The notes under the pieces: model-generated | What the model was told of the DNA's origin: nothing | Database searches by the model: none | The model's input: only the letters and a program-made list of their open reading frames with translations | Translations under genes and position numbers: made by a program | Part shown: positions 9,630-18,335 of the stretch, in pieces | Position numbering within the stretch: position 1 is the first letter of the stretch | Layout of the letters: every line of letters starts with the position of its first letter | Assembly: GCF_027366395.1 (NCBI RefSeq) | Contig: NZ_CP114771.1 | Span: forward strand, 1,364,001 to 1,428,000 | DNA from: Endozoicomonas sp. GU-1 | GTDB lineage: Bacteria; Pseudomonadota; Gammaproteobacteria; Pseudomonadales; Endozoicomonadaceae | Direction of reading: 5' to 3' | Length of the DNA stretch: 64,000 nucleotides

Positions 9630-10181
9630 TCAACTTTCCTCCTTTTTTCCTTCTTCTTGCGTGTTTTCGATGACTTCTTCAGGTTCCGCACCTTCATCTG
9701 CGCCCTGAGTCTCACCTTCAGTCTCTGGAGAATCATTTTTCTCCAGTTCGGGTTGCTCTGCAGCAGCTTCCGGAGTCTCTGAGCCATCATCTATTTGAGC
9801 AGACTGGAGCTTGTATGCCATTGATTTAAGCTGTTCCTTTTCATCAGACTCTCTCGGAGTTACTCCTGCATCTGCCGCACTCTCTTCAGAGCCCGCTTCA
9901 GAGCCCGTTTCTTCTACATCACCTGCCCCCTTGTCGCTCATTTGAGCGTCGGCTTTGGTTTCCTTAACGGTTTTATCGCTTATTGAATCACCTACAGCCC
10001 CTCCTTCTTTTCCTGGTGCTTTGTCTGGCATTTCATTCTTCGTATCCCCTGAGGCCACTGTTACGGTATCCGTTCCAGCGATATTGGAAGAAACGGTTAT
10101 TGCCGCACCATTTGAACCCGGCGGATTTGCAGAGGTTGTCAATGGCTGGGTGGTGGCTGGTAAAGATGACAAGCTGTCCAT
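9630..10181 (-). CDS. Acidic low-complexity protein of unknown function
   Basis: A 183-residue protein with no recognisable domain. The first 45 residues are Ser/Thr/Pro-rich (MDSLSSLPATTQPLTT). The rest is extremely acidic and rich in Glu, Ala, Gly, Ser and Asp (EETGSEAGSEESAADAG, QGADEGAEPEEVIENTQEE) and ends in KKEES. There is no signal peptide, membrane segment or cysteine. The composition predicts an intrinsically disordered chain. It stands alone on the minus strand, flanked by 300-400 bp of non-coding DNA on both sides. Such N-terminally Ser/Thr-rich disordered orphans are common among secreted proteins of symbionts, but nothing here proves secretion. Confidence 0.5.
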   Translation of the reverse strand: MDSLSSLPATTQPLTTSANPPGSNGAAITVSSNIAGTDTVTVASGDTKNEMPDKAPGKEGGAVGDSISDKTVKETKADAQMSDKGAGDVEETGSEAGSEESAADAGVTPRESDEKEQLKSMAYKLQSAQIDDGSETPEAAAEQPELEKNDSPETEGETQGADEGAEPEEVIENTQEEGKKEES

Positions 10182-10494
10182 AAATAAAAACCTCTTTTTT
10201 CTTTAGTAGACACCTACCATAGACTTTGGCTACCTCTAATTGGTTTCAATGTTTTTTAGAGTATTTTTCTCATAATTTGTCAGACATTATTGCTATGATT
10301 TTTAACAGGGTATGTAGCTTGCACGCCATCATCAATAGATATAGATCGATTGACGTTTGAATTCTGCGAACTTGATGAAATTTATTGGCAGGTTGTTGTA
10401 TAAAAGATGAAGGTATACGCCAGTGACAGATAACAGGATTCTCAACCTTTATGGTGGCAGCCCCATCCATGGATGCCGCCTTAAACCATTCAAT
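10182..10494. other. Intergenic region, nothing recognised
   Basis: About 310 bp between the end of the ABC permease gene and the start of the acidic protein gene. It is AT-rich near 10200-10320, a likely promoter region for the acidic protein. I see no repeat or RNA. Confidence 0.4.
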
Positions 10495-11655
10495 CTAAGT
10501 TCTTCGGGAAAAACCATAGATTCGCCATGCCGGCAGGCAGGCCACCAGAAAACCCAGTAAAAACAACGACAACAACCAGAGCAGTTGTTCAAAAGGCAGT
10601 GCGATGCTGCTCACAACAGGAATCCAGCTCCCCAGGAACAGAGTCGATACTTTATAGAGAACAACACCAGAACAAAGAGCAAACAGGATTTGCAGCATCG
10701 GTTCTGCCAATGTCAGGGCTGCCAGCTGCCAGGGTCTTACCCCTACCATTCTTAGCAGTTCGACTTCCTGTTTTCGCTCGGCAAAACCGGCAGAAAGATT
10801 AAAATACATCATCACCAAAGAGAGCAATCCGATGATAAAACCCATGGCCATAAACACATTATTGAGCATTCGCTGATAGTGCCCAAGCTTTTCCAGCTCC
10901 AACGCAGGAATCACTACTTCAAGTGGTGTATTGAAGGTTGACTTCAGTTCTTTCTGCACCTTAAAGAGGGAGTGACGATGACGCAATTTTATCAAAATGA
11001 AATTAAGTTGATCAGTTTTTATGCCATGGGCTTTTCGGATTTTTCGCAGCCCTTCGATAGGAATTAAAATATTACTGTCCAGTGAGGTTCCGGTTTCCAT
11101 TAAAACCCCCTGAATAATAACTGGCGTTTGATACTCATCTTTTGATGAGGGCGCAAAGCCATTGGCTATCTTCAGGGTTTCTCCGGGCTGATAGTTTGCC
11201 GCCAGTCTGGCCCCAATAAATGCCGAACGATCATTTCTGAACTCCGTGCCCGATCCATTGCCAATAAAATTAAGGGCTTTCAGTTGCAACGTTTCCATAT
11301 AACGTGCAGTACTGCCAGTCACTGTATATCCAAGATGGCTTTCGTTGGTAGACACCGGCGCAGCCCACTCCACATCCTTCAGTTCAGCAATGGTTTCATA
11401 GAGATCCCAGGATATTACCGGAGGAGGAGGGCCAATGCGAAAAAGGCTGTAAAGGACCAGATGTGCCGGCTGCGAAGGTGCTCCGACAATCAGGTCTGCA
11501 CCTGAAGACACCTGTCGTGCATAGGATCGTACGGCTTCATGAATATGGCTAATCACCAGAAGAAGCGCAATGCTGAAAGCAAGAGCCAGAATCGAAATGG
11601 TTGTGCGTCCGGCTCTCTGACCAAGGCTTCTGCGCATAATCTTCATAATGACCAT
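10495..11655 (-). CDS. ABC transporter permease, FtsX/MacB type
   Basis: A 386-residue inner-membrane permease of the FtsX-like (LolE/MacB) class. One N-terminal membrane helix (TTISILALAFSIALLLVISH) is followed by a periplasmic domain of about 220 residues. Three C-terminal helices follow (VFMAMGFIIGLLSLVMMYF; LQILFALCSGVVLYKVSTLF; LLWLLSLFLLGFLVACLPA) with a conserved cytoplasmic loop ERKQEVELLRMVGVR. The start overlaps the ATPase stop by 13 nt, so the two form one transporter. Family members export lipids, peptides or lipoproteins, or drive periplasmic changes without transport; the substrate cannot be read here. No MacA-like adaptor is adjacent. Confidence 0.85.
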   Translation of the reverse strand: MVIMKIMRRSLGQRAGRTTISILALAFSIALLLVISHIHEAVRSYARQVSSGADLIVGAPSQPAHLVLYSLFRIGPPPPVISWDLYETIAELKDVEWAAPVSTNESHLGYTVTGSTARYMETLQLKALNFIGNGSGTEFRNDRSAFIGARLAANYQPGETLKIANGFAPSSKDEYQTPVIIQGVLMETGTSLDSNILIPIEGLRKIRKAHGIKTDQLNFILIKLRHRHSLFKVQKELKSTFNTPLEVVIPALELEKLGHYQRMLNNVFMAMGFIIGLLSLVMMYFNLSAGFAERKQEVELLRMVGVRPWQLAALTLAEPMLQILFALCSGVVLYKVSTLFLGSWIPVVSSIALPFEQLLWLLSLFLLGFLVACLPAWRIYGFSRRT

Positions 11656-12362
11656 CGGTTTTCGCGCTCCCTTGCCTGGTTCAAGGTATCCATGTTCACA
11701 TACCGGTCAAAACCTTCAATACCGTTTTCATCATGGGTGGTACAGATCAGTGTGGCTCCACTTGCACGACATTCATCCAGTAACAGCTGGTAAACGGCTT
11801 TCTTCCCCTTGCAATCCATAGCCGATGTCGGTTCATCCGCCAACACCATTTCAGGCTTGCCGATCAGCGCACGGGCAATGGCAAAGCGTTGCTGTTGACC
11901 GGCGCTGTATTGCGCAGCATTTTTTGATAGCCGTGACGGGTCTGTTAAGCTGAGCTTGCGAATCAGACGAATGGCATCCTTGGCTGCCGTTTCAGATTTC
12001 TTTTCTGCTTCATAGCGTCTTTTCGCTGAGAAATAGCAGGGCAACAGAATGTTATCGAATGCGCTTAGATAGGGCACCAGCCGATAATGCTGAAAAATAA
12101 ATCCGATAGAGTCGGCACGTAGTCTTTCCAGAGAAGAGGTGCCAATTTTTCTCATATCATTGCCCAAAACCTTCACATCCCCGCTGTTATAGCGAACAAG
12201 CCCCATCAGGGCTCTTAACAGGGTGGTTTTGCCAGAGCCATTCCCGCCCTGAAGGCACACCATTTCACCAGCATCAATAACCAGCTCCGGAATTCGCAAA
12301 ACTTCAGTTTCACCAATACTCTGCTCAAGGTCATGAATGGCAACGGCCTGGACATTTGTCAT
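11643..12362 (-). CDS. ABC transporter ATP-binding protein (LolD/MacB-like)
   Basis: Starting at MTNVQAVAIHD (12362, with GGGCGGA upstream) the protein is 239 residues; a start 45 bp earlier gives a leader that looks non-coding. It has Walker A GGNGSGKTT, Q-loop IGFIFQHYRLVPYL, signature YSAGQQQR, Walker B MVLADEPTSAMD and the H-loop CTTHDENG. The LolD/FtsE/MacB subfamily usually has LSGGEQQR or LSGGQQQR; the Ala in SAGQQQR is a mild deviation. It pairs with the FtsX-type permease encoded immediately downstream with overlapping ends. Confidence 0.88.
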   Translation of the reverse strand: MTNVQAVAIHDLEQSIGETEVLRIPELVIDAGEMVCLQGGNGSGKTTLLRALMGLVRYNSGDVKVLGNDMRKIGTSSLERLRADSIGFIFQHYRLVPYLSAFDNILLPCYFSAKRRYEAEKKSETAAKDAIRLIRKLSLTDPSRLSKNAAQYSAGQQQRFAIARALIGKPEMVLADEPTSAMDCKGKKAVYQLLLDECRASGATLICTTHDENGIEGFDRYVNMDTLNQARERENRWSL

Positions 12363-12658
12363 CTTAATATTTCCGCCCTGATAAAGACCTGCAGCCAGGA
12401 TAAACAACGATCCTGGTTTTCATGGTCATGATTATCGGTCGTCTGCCAATAAAGATAAGCGCCTGTAATGGGCTTCATAATCTGATCATGGAAAACAACA
12501 GGCTCATTTCATATGGAAAGAGACTCTGGCAGTGAATGTTTTGGCCTATACTCGAAGCTGCCAGTCATCCAATAACCTGTGTGCTTTATCTGCACGAGAA
12601 ATCCCTTCCAGATTAGGCGTCAACACTTCCCTAACTTGACACACCCGGAGTTTGATCC

Positions 12659-13588
12659 ATGCCCTTCATCACTCCCCTTAAAACACTAACACTGTTCATC
12701 ATCACCCTTGTTCTTACTGGCTGCGCCAGTGATGGCCATCTGAACCGGTGGAGCCAATGCGCACTGATCGGGGCGGGTACCGGCGGTCTTGTTGGCGCTG
12801 CAGCCAACAGTACGAGTTCATCCGATAGAGGTAAATCGGCCACTTACGGTGCTATAGGTGGTGCCCTGGTCGGTACCGCTATCTGTGCGCTGACTGGCAG
12901 TGACAGTGATCACGATGGTGTTCCTGATAGCAAAGACCGCTGTGCAAACACCCCCAAAGGCGTAACCGTCGATCACAGTGGCTGCCCGGTAGACTCCGAT
13001 AATGACGGGGTTCCTGACTATCTGGATAAGTGCGCCAATACCCCTTACGCCGTCACAGTGGATGCTCACGGTTGCCCCGATTCCGACGGTGATGGCGTAC
13101 CAGACAATATGGATCGTTGCCCCAATACCCCCGTCGATGTGGCGGTTAACCAATATGGCTGTCTGATCGACAGTGATGGGGATGGTGTTCCCGATGACAT
13201 TGATAAGTGCCCGGATACCCCCGAAGGCATTCCCGTCGATGCGGATGGCTGCCCACTACAGAGGGAGCTGGGAATGGTTTACTTTGGCTTTGATAAAGCA
13301 GACATTGACCTGCCGGGCCGTCAGGCGCTGGACAAAATCGCTGATGTTGCCAAACAACAGTCTGACATTCATCTGACAACTGTTGGTTACACCGACTCAA
13401 CCGGCCCGCTGGAACACAACCGAAAACTGGCACTGCGCAGGGCTGAAAGTGTCAAACAATACCTGGAAGAGCGTGGCGTCAGTGGCAATCGCATCAAAGC
13501 CGTGGCCGGTGGTGTACTGGAAAGCGGAGATCAAACCAGAGAAGGCCGGAGAAACAACCGTCACGTGACCATCACCATTGAAGGGTAA
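12659..13588 (+). CDS. OmpA-family lipoprotein with TSP3 calcium-binding repeats
   Basis: 309 residues. The signal peptide ends in a lipobox (LVLTGC, Cys about residue 22), so it is an outer-membrane lipoprotein. A Gly-zipper segment follows (GAGTGGLVGAAAN, GAIGGALVGTAI). Four thrombospondin type 3 repeats come next (SDHDGVPDSKDRC, SDNDGVPDYLDKC, SDGDGVPDNMDRC, SDGDGVPDDIDKC), rich in Asp for Ca2+ binding. The C-terminal OmpA domain has VYFGFDKADIDLPG, GYTDSTGP and the peptidoglycan-binding NRKLALRRAESVKQYL with GRRNNRHVTI. It anchors the outer membrane to peptidoglycan. GGAG lies seven bases before the ATG. It is a single-gene unit. Confidence 0.93.
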   Translation: MPFITPLKTLTLFIITLVLTGCASDGHLNRWSQCALIGAGTGGLVGAAANSTSSSDRGKSATYGAIGGALVGTAICALTGSDSDHDGVPDSKDRCANTPKGVTVDHSGCPVDSDNDGVPDYLDKCANTPYAVTVDAHGCPDSDGDGVPDNMDRCPNTPVDVAVNQYGCLIDSDGDGVPDDIDKCPDTPEGIPVDADGCPLQRELGMVYFGFDKADIDLPGRQALDKIADVAKQQSDIHLTTVGYTDSTGPLEHNRKLALRRAESVKQYLEERGVSGNRIKAVAGGVLESGDQTREGRRNNRHVTITIEG

Positions 13589-13639
13589 CCTTCATTAACT
13601 ATTCATGAACTGAATAACTTCGACATTTCAATAAGCGCT

Positions 13640-13690
13640 ACCCGCTGCCCGAAAAAGACAGGCCACTTGTGCTTTTTCGGGAAGCGAGCA
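13640..13690. repeat. REP-like palindrome downstream of the OmpA-like gene
   Basis: The core CCCGAAAAAG pairs with CTTTTTCGGG around a 15-base loop, flanked by ACCCGCTG on the left and AAGCGAG on the right. A second copy with the same flanks lies at 18214-18264. It may also act as the transcript end of the OmpA-like gene. Confidence 0.6.
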
Positions 13691-13809
13691 AGTCTCTGCC
13701 AACGGCGGAACTTATTTCGCGACAATTCCTTAACTGTTTCTTTTGGAGCCTGTGAGATAGTATTGGTCAATACTCAAACCTACTCACCCAACGTCTCCAA
13801 GCAGTATCC

Positions 13810-14691
13810 ATGACAGACAATAGCAAAGCCTGTTTCTACGCCCTGGCCACGGCCTTATTGTGGTCGACCATTGCCACCGCCTTTAAAATAGCCCTTAAAT
13901 ATCTTGACCCATGGCGGCTGGTATTCTGGTCCGTGGCAACCTCCACCACCCTGCTTACCATCATTGTCATGATTCAGGGAAAGGCTGGTTTAGTCGTCTC
14001 CCAATTCAAACAATCATCGGGATTATTCCTGGCCCTGGGGCTGTTAAACCCTTTTCTCTATCACGTTGCCCTGTTCGGCGCTTACGACCTGCTTCCGGCG
14101 CAACAGGCGCAGGCATTAAACTACAGCTGGCCAATGGCGCTGACCCTGCTTGCCGTTCCTTTGCTGTGTAAAAAACTGTCGCTTACCAGCCTGCTCTGCT
14201 GCCTGCTGGCCTACGGGGGTGTATTGCTTATCTGTACCCGTGGGGAGTTTGAAAGTCTTAATTTCGCCAGTCCCATCGGTGTTATTCTGGCACTGTCAAG
14301 CACCATTATCTGGGCGCTTTACTGGCTATTGAATACCCGGCGCGAAGGGGATCCTGTGGTTGGCCTGCTGATCTGCTTCCTCTGTGGACTGCCCTGGATT
14401 ATTGCTGCCACCGCCCTCTTCTCCGATTTCTGGCCCATTGCCTCTGAAGGTCTGGCAGCAGCGGCCTATGTTGGTCTGATTGAAATGGGCTTTGCTTATA
14501 TCCTGTGGCTGAAAGCCCTTAAACTGGCGGACAATACTGCCATGGTCAGCAATATCAGTTACCTCAGTCCGTTTCTATCACTGATTTTCATCGCCAATAT
14601 TCTTGGTGAGTCTATCTATCCGGCCACCTATGCTGGCTTGATTATGATTATTGTTGCCGTTTTGGCTCAACAGCACTTGAGTAGAAAATAA
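13810..14691 (+). CDS. DMT-superfamily (EamA) exporter, YddG-like
   Basis: A 293-residue inner-membrane protein with about ten hydrophobic helices arranged as two EamA halves. The first half opens with ACFYALATALLWSTIATAFK, and the second with IGVILALSSTIIWALYWLLN. The C-terminal motif SPFLSLIFIANILGE is typical of the family, and the 'QQAQALNYSWPMALTLLAVP' segment recalls the YddG aromatic amino acid exporters. Substrate cannot be fixed from sequence. It ends five bases before trmN6 and the two are probably cotranscribed. Confidence 0.83.
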   Translation: MTDNSKACFYALATALLWSTIATAFKIALKYLDPWRLVFWSVATSTTLLTIIVMIQGKAGLVVSQFKQSSGLFLALGLLNPFLYHVALFGAYDLLPAQQAQALNYSWPMALTLLAVPLLCKKLSLTSLLCCLLAYGGVLLICTRGEFESLNFASPIGVILALSSTIIWALYWLLNTRREGDPVVGLLICFLCGLPWIIAATALFSDFWPIASEGLAAAAYVGLIEMGFAYILWLKALKLADNTAMVSNISYLSPFLSLIFIANILGESIYPATYAGLIMIIVAVLAQQHLSRK

Positions 14692-14696
14692 ACGTC

Positions 14697-15443
14697 ATGG
14701 CCAGAAACAGCTACTTTGCTTTTAAGCAGTTCAGAATTGACCAGGGTGAATGCGCCATGAAAGTCACCACGGATGCCTGCATCTTTGGTGCGCTTATTGC
14801 TGAATCATCCGGCTTACGACATAGCCAGTCCATTCTGGATATTGGTGCAGGCACCGGGTTGCTCAGCCTGATGGCTGCTCAGAACTGCAATGGAAAAATC
14901 ACGGCCGTGGAGCTGGATGAAGAAGCGTCACAACAAGCGGTCCGTAACTTTGCCGCCAGTCCCTGGGCCGGTCAGCTGCAACTGGTCAATAGCGCTATCC
15001 AGATATTCTCTGCCACCAGTCAGCAACGCTTTGACTGTATCATTTCGAACCCGCCTTTTTTTCAACAATCCTTCAAGGGGGACGACCAGCGACGCAACAT
15101 GGCCCGTCATACCGATAGCCTGAGTTTTACCGATCTTGCCAGGGTGATTTCCCGACATTTGGCAATCACTGGCGAAGCCTGGATTTTACTACCCGTGGAA
15201 TCCACACAGCATTTTTTGACAGCGGCTGCCACGGAAGGACTGGGTCTGATAAAGCAGATTGGGCTGCGTTCTTCCAGCCGTCATGGGAACCACCGCTATA
15301 TCCTGGTGTTAAACCGGGATAAACCTCTGGAAACACACGAGGAGACGGTCACTATATATACCCAGCCTCCTCACTACACGGAAGAAACCAGGCAGTTGAT
15401 GTCACCTTATTATTTGGCTCTCCAGGAGGCTGACCGAGAATAG
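14697..15443 (+). CDS. trmN6: tRNA1(Val) A37 N6-methyltransferase
   Basis: 248 residues, YfiC/TrmN6 family. It methylates N6 of A37 in tRNA1(Val). Visible motifs are FKQFRIDQGECAMKVTTDAC at the N-terminus, the SAM loop DIGAGTGLLSLM, the acidic VELDEEA, and the catalytic SNPPFF. The last codons (QEADRE and the TAG stop) lie inside the terminal repeat of the 164-bp palindromic element at 15424-15587. The native C-terminus has therefore been replaced or trimmed by that insertion. The catalytic core is untouched, so function is probably kept. Confidence 0.92.
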   Translation: MARNSYFAFKQFRIDQGECAMKVTTDACIFGALIAESSGLRHSQSILDIGAGTGLLSLMAAQNCNGKITAVELDEEASQQAVRNFAASPWAGQLQLVNSAIQIFSATSQQRFDCIISNPPFFQQSFKGDDQRRNMARHTDSLSFTDLARVISRHLAITGEAWILLPVESTQHFLTAAATEGLGLIKQIGLRSSSRHGNHRYILVLNRDKPLETHEETVTIYTQPPHYTEETRQLMSPYYLALQEADRE

Positions 15444-15587
15444 CGCCCGTAGCGAGGATGGCAGAAAATTGAGGATAAAAATTTCGTTTTGTGAGGTGAA
15501 TAGCGGGGCTATTTGCCGAACAAAACGGAATTTTTAGACCAGTTTGCTGCCACCGCAGTAGGGCAGTCTATTCTCGGACAGCCTCCT
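15424..15587. mobile_element. 164-bp palindromic MITE-like element, copy 1
   Basis: The ends are inverted repeats (AGGAGGCTGACCGAGAATAG on the left, CTATTCTCGGACAGCCTCCT on the right). The interior is itself palindromic: AAAATTTCGTTTTG on one side and CAAAACGGAATTTTT on the other, around AATAGCGGGGCTATT. A nearly identical copy in the opposite orientation lies at 33785-33946. It carries no gene. Its left end supplies the stop codon of trmN6 and its right end supplies the stop of the small minus-strand gene that follows. Confidence 0.85.
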
Positions 15588-15804
15588 AGTGGTCCGCAAT
15601 GATATTCGATGTAAATTCGTCAGACTTCAGGCCAATGTTCCGTTCACTTTGCGTGACCTGTTCACTGGCTGATGCATTAAGATGGTCGGAGGAGTAGGGA
15701 ATGGCCAGTCGGGCTCGTGGCCGGTTATCAAACTCCATTGCCCATAGCAACGTGACCAGAAACACGCCGCAAAATACCCACGCTGGTTTAATTTTATTAA
15801 GCAT
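15586..15804 (-). CDS. Small single-pass membrane protein, unknown function
   Basis: A 72-residue reading frame starts with a membrane or signal segment (KPAWVFCGVFLVTLLWAM) followed by a polar tail (RARLAIPYSSDHLNASASEQ). A GAGTGAGG ribosome site precedes the ATG. Its TAG stop is made at the junction with the palindromic element, so the original C-terminus may have been longer. No family is recognised. Confidence 0.4.
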   Translation of the reverse strand: MLNKIKPAWVFCGVFLVTLLWAMEFDNRPRARLAIPYSSDHLNASASEQVTQSERNIGLKSDEFTSNIIADH

Positions 15805-15924
15805 GGTCGCGCCTCACTCTTAAGGTAAGCCCTTGGCCTATCTTAATACGGTCAGGTGATTCATGAATAGCTTATAGTTGAACAATGTCGTAAATATCTT
15901 TCAGGCATCTGGAAGCAAGCAATA

Positions 15925-17004
15925 TCAGTATCTGTTCACCGCCCGATAAACCGAGAATCCATCCCGAGTGAGCAATGTCTCACAGTGGCCAAAAGCCTTC
16001 TGAATAATGGGCGGATAACGCAGAAAACTATTGGCAACAATACGAAGCTCGCCACCCGGGCGAAGCATCTGACCTGACTGGGCAAGAAACTGCTCTGTCA
16101 CCTCATAGTGGGTTTTTACGCCTTGGTGAAACGGTGGGTTGGAGATAATCAGATCAAACTGCCCTGTCACTTCTGACAGGCCATCGCTGGGCAGTACCGT
16201 AAAAGAGTTTCGCCCTGTGGCGCTCATGGTTTTGGTACTGCTGGCCAATGCCAAGGCATCACAATCCACCAGGGTAATATCATACTCACCGGGCAGAGTA
16301 TTAATATAAGCGGAGATCACCCCAGCGCCACAACCAAAATCCAGCACCTTGCCTGAAGGTATTTTATCCAGCGTTGCCAACAGAACCTGGGTTCCCTTAT
16401 CAAGGCGACCATGGCTGAACACTCCAGGTAATGAGGTAATGTCCATATTGACCGGACCAGCAGTGACAGAAAACGTCTCAAACCACGGTTCAAGGGTAAA
16501 ATTCTCCGGCTTTTGCAACGGCTCTGAAGCTTCCAGCAATACACAGTGACGGGCATTATCGACACTTTTAACATAGTCAAAGCTGTTCTTGAGCCGCTTT
16601 TTCCAGGACTTGATCCCTTCATCGTTCTCTCCCACCAGCCAAATGGGGACACCTTCCGGCAAAAAGCTCAATACCATCGCCAGCCAGAAGTCCATTAATG
16701 GTTTGCTTTTCTGGAGAAACAGCAAAACACCATCAACAGGCCGGGCAAAGTCCATCGTCAGGATCGGCGCAAAACTCAGGGAGAAGCGGTCTTCCAGCCG
16801 GGCCTGCACAGGCAACAGACGCCGATAAGCACTGAAATCACCAGTGAGTGCCGTGATATAGCCAACCCCATCGTTCAACAAATGAGTTGCCAGATCATCC
16901 GCTGGCAAGCCAATCATCACCAGATGCTCAAGCTCGAAAAGCGCCTGGTTACGAACAATTAACTGGCCCTGATTGGTTAAATGTGAGGATAGTGGGGATG
17001 TCAT
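15925..17004 (-). CDS. rsmC: 16S rRNA m2G1207 methyltransferase
   Basis: RsmC methylates N2 of G1207 in 16S rRNA of the 30S subunit. The protein is 359 residues from MTSPLSSHLTNQGQ (17004); a start seven codons earlier is possible. It has the duplicated MTase plan of the family. The degenerate N-terminal half carries LVIRN-like 'GQLIVRNQALFELEHLV'. The C-terminal catalytic half carries FSHGRLDKGTQVLL, the SAM loop DFGCGAGVISAYI, VDCDALALAS and ISNPPFHQGVKTHYEVTE. It stands alone, divergent from yciA. Confidence 0.94.
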   Translation of the reverse strand: MTSPLSSHLTNQGQLIVRNQALFELEHLVMIGLPADDLATHLLNDGVGYITALTGDFSAYRRLLPVQARLEDRFSLSFAPILTMDFARPVDGVLLFLQKSKPLMDFWLAMVLSFLPEGVPIWLVGENDEGIKSWKKRLKNSFDYVKSVDNARHCVLLEASEPLQKPENFTLEPWFETFSVTAGPVNMDITSLPGVFSHGRLDKGTQVLLATLDKIPSGKVLDFGCGAGVISAYINTLPGEYDITLVDCDALALASSTKTMSATGRNSFTVLPSDGLSEVTGQFDLIISNPPFHQGVKTHYEVTEQFLAQSGQMLRPGGELRIVANSFLRYPPIIQKAFGHCETLLTRDGFSVYRAVNRY

Positions 17005-17172
17005 AGGTATCAACGCCGGTTGCACAGTTCACAAAGCCGGAACTTATACAGGAATAGTCCACGGTTTTCCATGCCAATACTTTCCATCAAACGTTCATGG
17101 AAATACGGATTTACAAGGCTGTTCCACCGGCATAGCATTCGCCGCCAGTTACGACCCGTATGGAGTTTTCTG

Positions 17173-17556
17173 ATGAGTGAACCACAGGGTGATCTGGTTC
17201 TGCGCACACTGGCAATGCCTGCCGACACCAACCCGAATGGTGATATTTTCGGGGGCTGGATCATGTCCCAGATGGACATTGCCGGTGGCCTGGCATCGAA
17301 AAACCGTTGCAACAGCCGGATTTCTACCGTTGCCGTTGAATCCATGAGCTTTATCCATCCGGTGAAGGTTGGTGACGTGGTTTGCTGTTATGCTGATATC
17401 ATTCGCGTCGGTAACACCTCCATGCGTATTAAGCTTGAAGTGTGGGTAATGTCCCACCCGTATAAATCAGAAGCACGCCACAAGGTGACTGAAGGTTTTT
17501 TCACCTATGTCGCCATAGACGACAACGGACACCCTATTCCCGTAGACAGACGCTAA
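17173..17556 (+). CDS. yciA: Acyl-CoA thioesterase YciA
   Basis: A 127-residue hotdog-fold thioesterase that hydrolyses acyl-CoAs. It shows the YciA signature: LRTLAMPADTNPNGDIFGGW, in which the Asn-Pro-Asn-Gly-Asp segment holds the catalytic Asp, then MSQMDIAGG and VKVGDVVCCYADI. The start at ATG 17173 aligns with the family start. An in-frame upstream start at 17020 would add a leader overlapping the rsmC start region with no family similarity. It is followed 18 bp later by udk. Confidence 0.92.
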   Translation: MSEPQGDLVLRTLAMPADTNPNGDIFGGWIMSQMDIAGGLASKNRCNSRISTVAVESMSFIHPVKVGDVVCCYADIIRVGNTSMRIKLEVWVMSHPYKSEARHKVTEGFFTYVAIDDNGHPIPVDRR

Positions 17557-17574
17557 CAACCGGACTCCCCCCCC

Positions 17575-18195
17575 ATGAAACAGAAAACCATTCTCGTCGG
17601 CATTGCCGGCGCCTCCGCATCCGGCAAAAGCCTGCTGGCAGAAACACTGGTGGAAGAGCTCCAGTCAGAGCACCTGTGTGTTATTTCAGAAGATTCCTAC
17701 TATAAAGACCAGACACATTTGAGCATGGAGGAGCGGGTTCGTACCAACTATGACCACCCGGAGTCCATGGATCATGACCTGATGCTGGAGCAGATGATCA
17801 AGCTGAAAAATGGTCAGGAAATCGAGGTCCCACTCTACGACTACAGTCAGCACAATCGCCGGACAGATACCCGCAAGGTCAACCCTGCCCGCGTGGTTAT
17901 CTATGAAGGCATCCTCCTGTTCACCAACCCGGAAATCCGGGAAGCCTTTGACCTGCGCTTCTTTATGGATACGCCACTGGATATGTGCCTGATCCGTCGT
18001 ATGAAGCGGGATATTCTCAGTCGGGGCCGGGATGTGGATTCCGTTATCAAGCAGTACCTGGAAACGGTTCGCCCCATGTATATGCAGTTTATTGAACCTG
18101 CACGCCAGCATGCTGACCTGATCATTCCCCATGGCGGAAAAAACAGAATTGCCATCGATCTGATCAAAACCCAGATCCGTAACCTGATTGATTAA
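17575..18195 (+). CDS. udk: Uridine kinase
   Basis: 206 residues, the usual length. It phosphorylates uridine and cytidine with ATP or GTP in pyrimidine salvage. The P-loop is GIAGASASGKS at residues 9-19. Other conserved segments are ISEDSYYKD, the substrate-binding NYDHPESMDHDL, YDYSQHNRR, VVIYEGILLF and the lid RRMKRDILSRGRD. A G-rich ribosome site is not obvious (the leader ends in CCCCCCC), so translation may depend on coupling to yciA 18 bp upstream. A REP-like hairpin follows the stop. Confidence 0.95.
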   Translation: MKQKTILVGIAGASASGKSLLAETLVEELQSEHLCVISEDSYYKDQTHLSMEERVRTNYDHPESMDHDLMLEQMIKLKNGQEIEVPLYDYSQHNRRTDTRKVNPARVVIYEGILLFTNPEIREAFDLRFFMDTPLDMCLIRRMKRDILSRGRDVDSVIKQYLETVRPMYMQFIEPARQHADLIIPHGGKNRIAIDLIKTQIRNLID

Positions 18196-18213
18196 AAGCG
18201 ACGTTGCCCCGGT

Positions 18214-18264
18214 ATCCGCTGCCCGAAGAAGCCGACACGGTTTGTGCTTGTTCGGGTAGCGGGT
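18214..18264. repeat. REP-like palindrome downstream of udk
   Basis: ATCCGCTGCCCGAAGAAGCC is mirrored by TTGTTCGGGTAGCGGGT. It shares the flanks and core of the hairpin at 13640-13690. It sits immediately outside the 3' end of the group II intron and may act as the udk terminator. Confidence 0.6.
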
Positions 18265-18302
18265 CACAGTAGGAATGGCGGTCACCCGCCACCCCCTGCG
18301 CA

Positions 18303-18335
18303 GATCCGTACTTGCACTGCTAGCGCATACGGCTC
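18303..18335 (-). ncRNA. Group II intron domain V
   Basis: The minus strand reads GAGCCGTATGCG, then a loop, then TGCAAGTACGGATC. GAGCCGTA pairs with TACGG(A)TC, the most conserved part of group II ribozymes and the catalytic metal-binding domain. It lies just after the reverse transcriptase stop, as expected. Confidence 0.88.

Noticed and set aside
9404-9790. 128-codon minus-strand frame overlapping the acidic protein gene
   Set aside because: It is a Lys/Arg-rich alternate frame of the Glu-rich repeat and has no independent start signal.
17686-18285. Minus-strand frame opposite udk
   Set aside because: It mirrors the uridine kinase gene and shows no independent domain.
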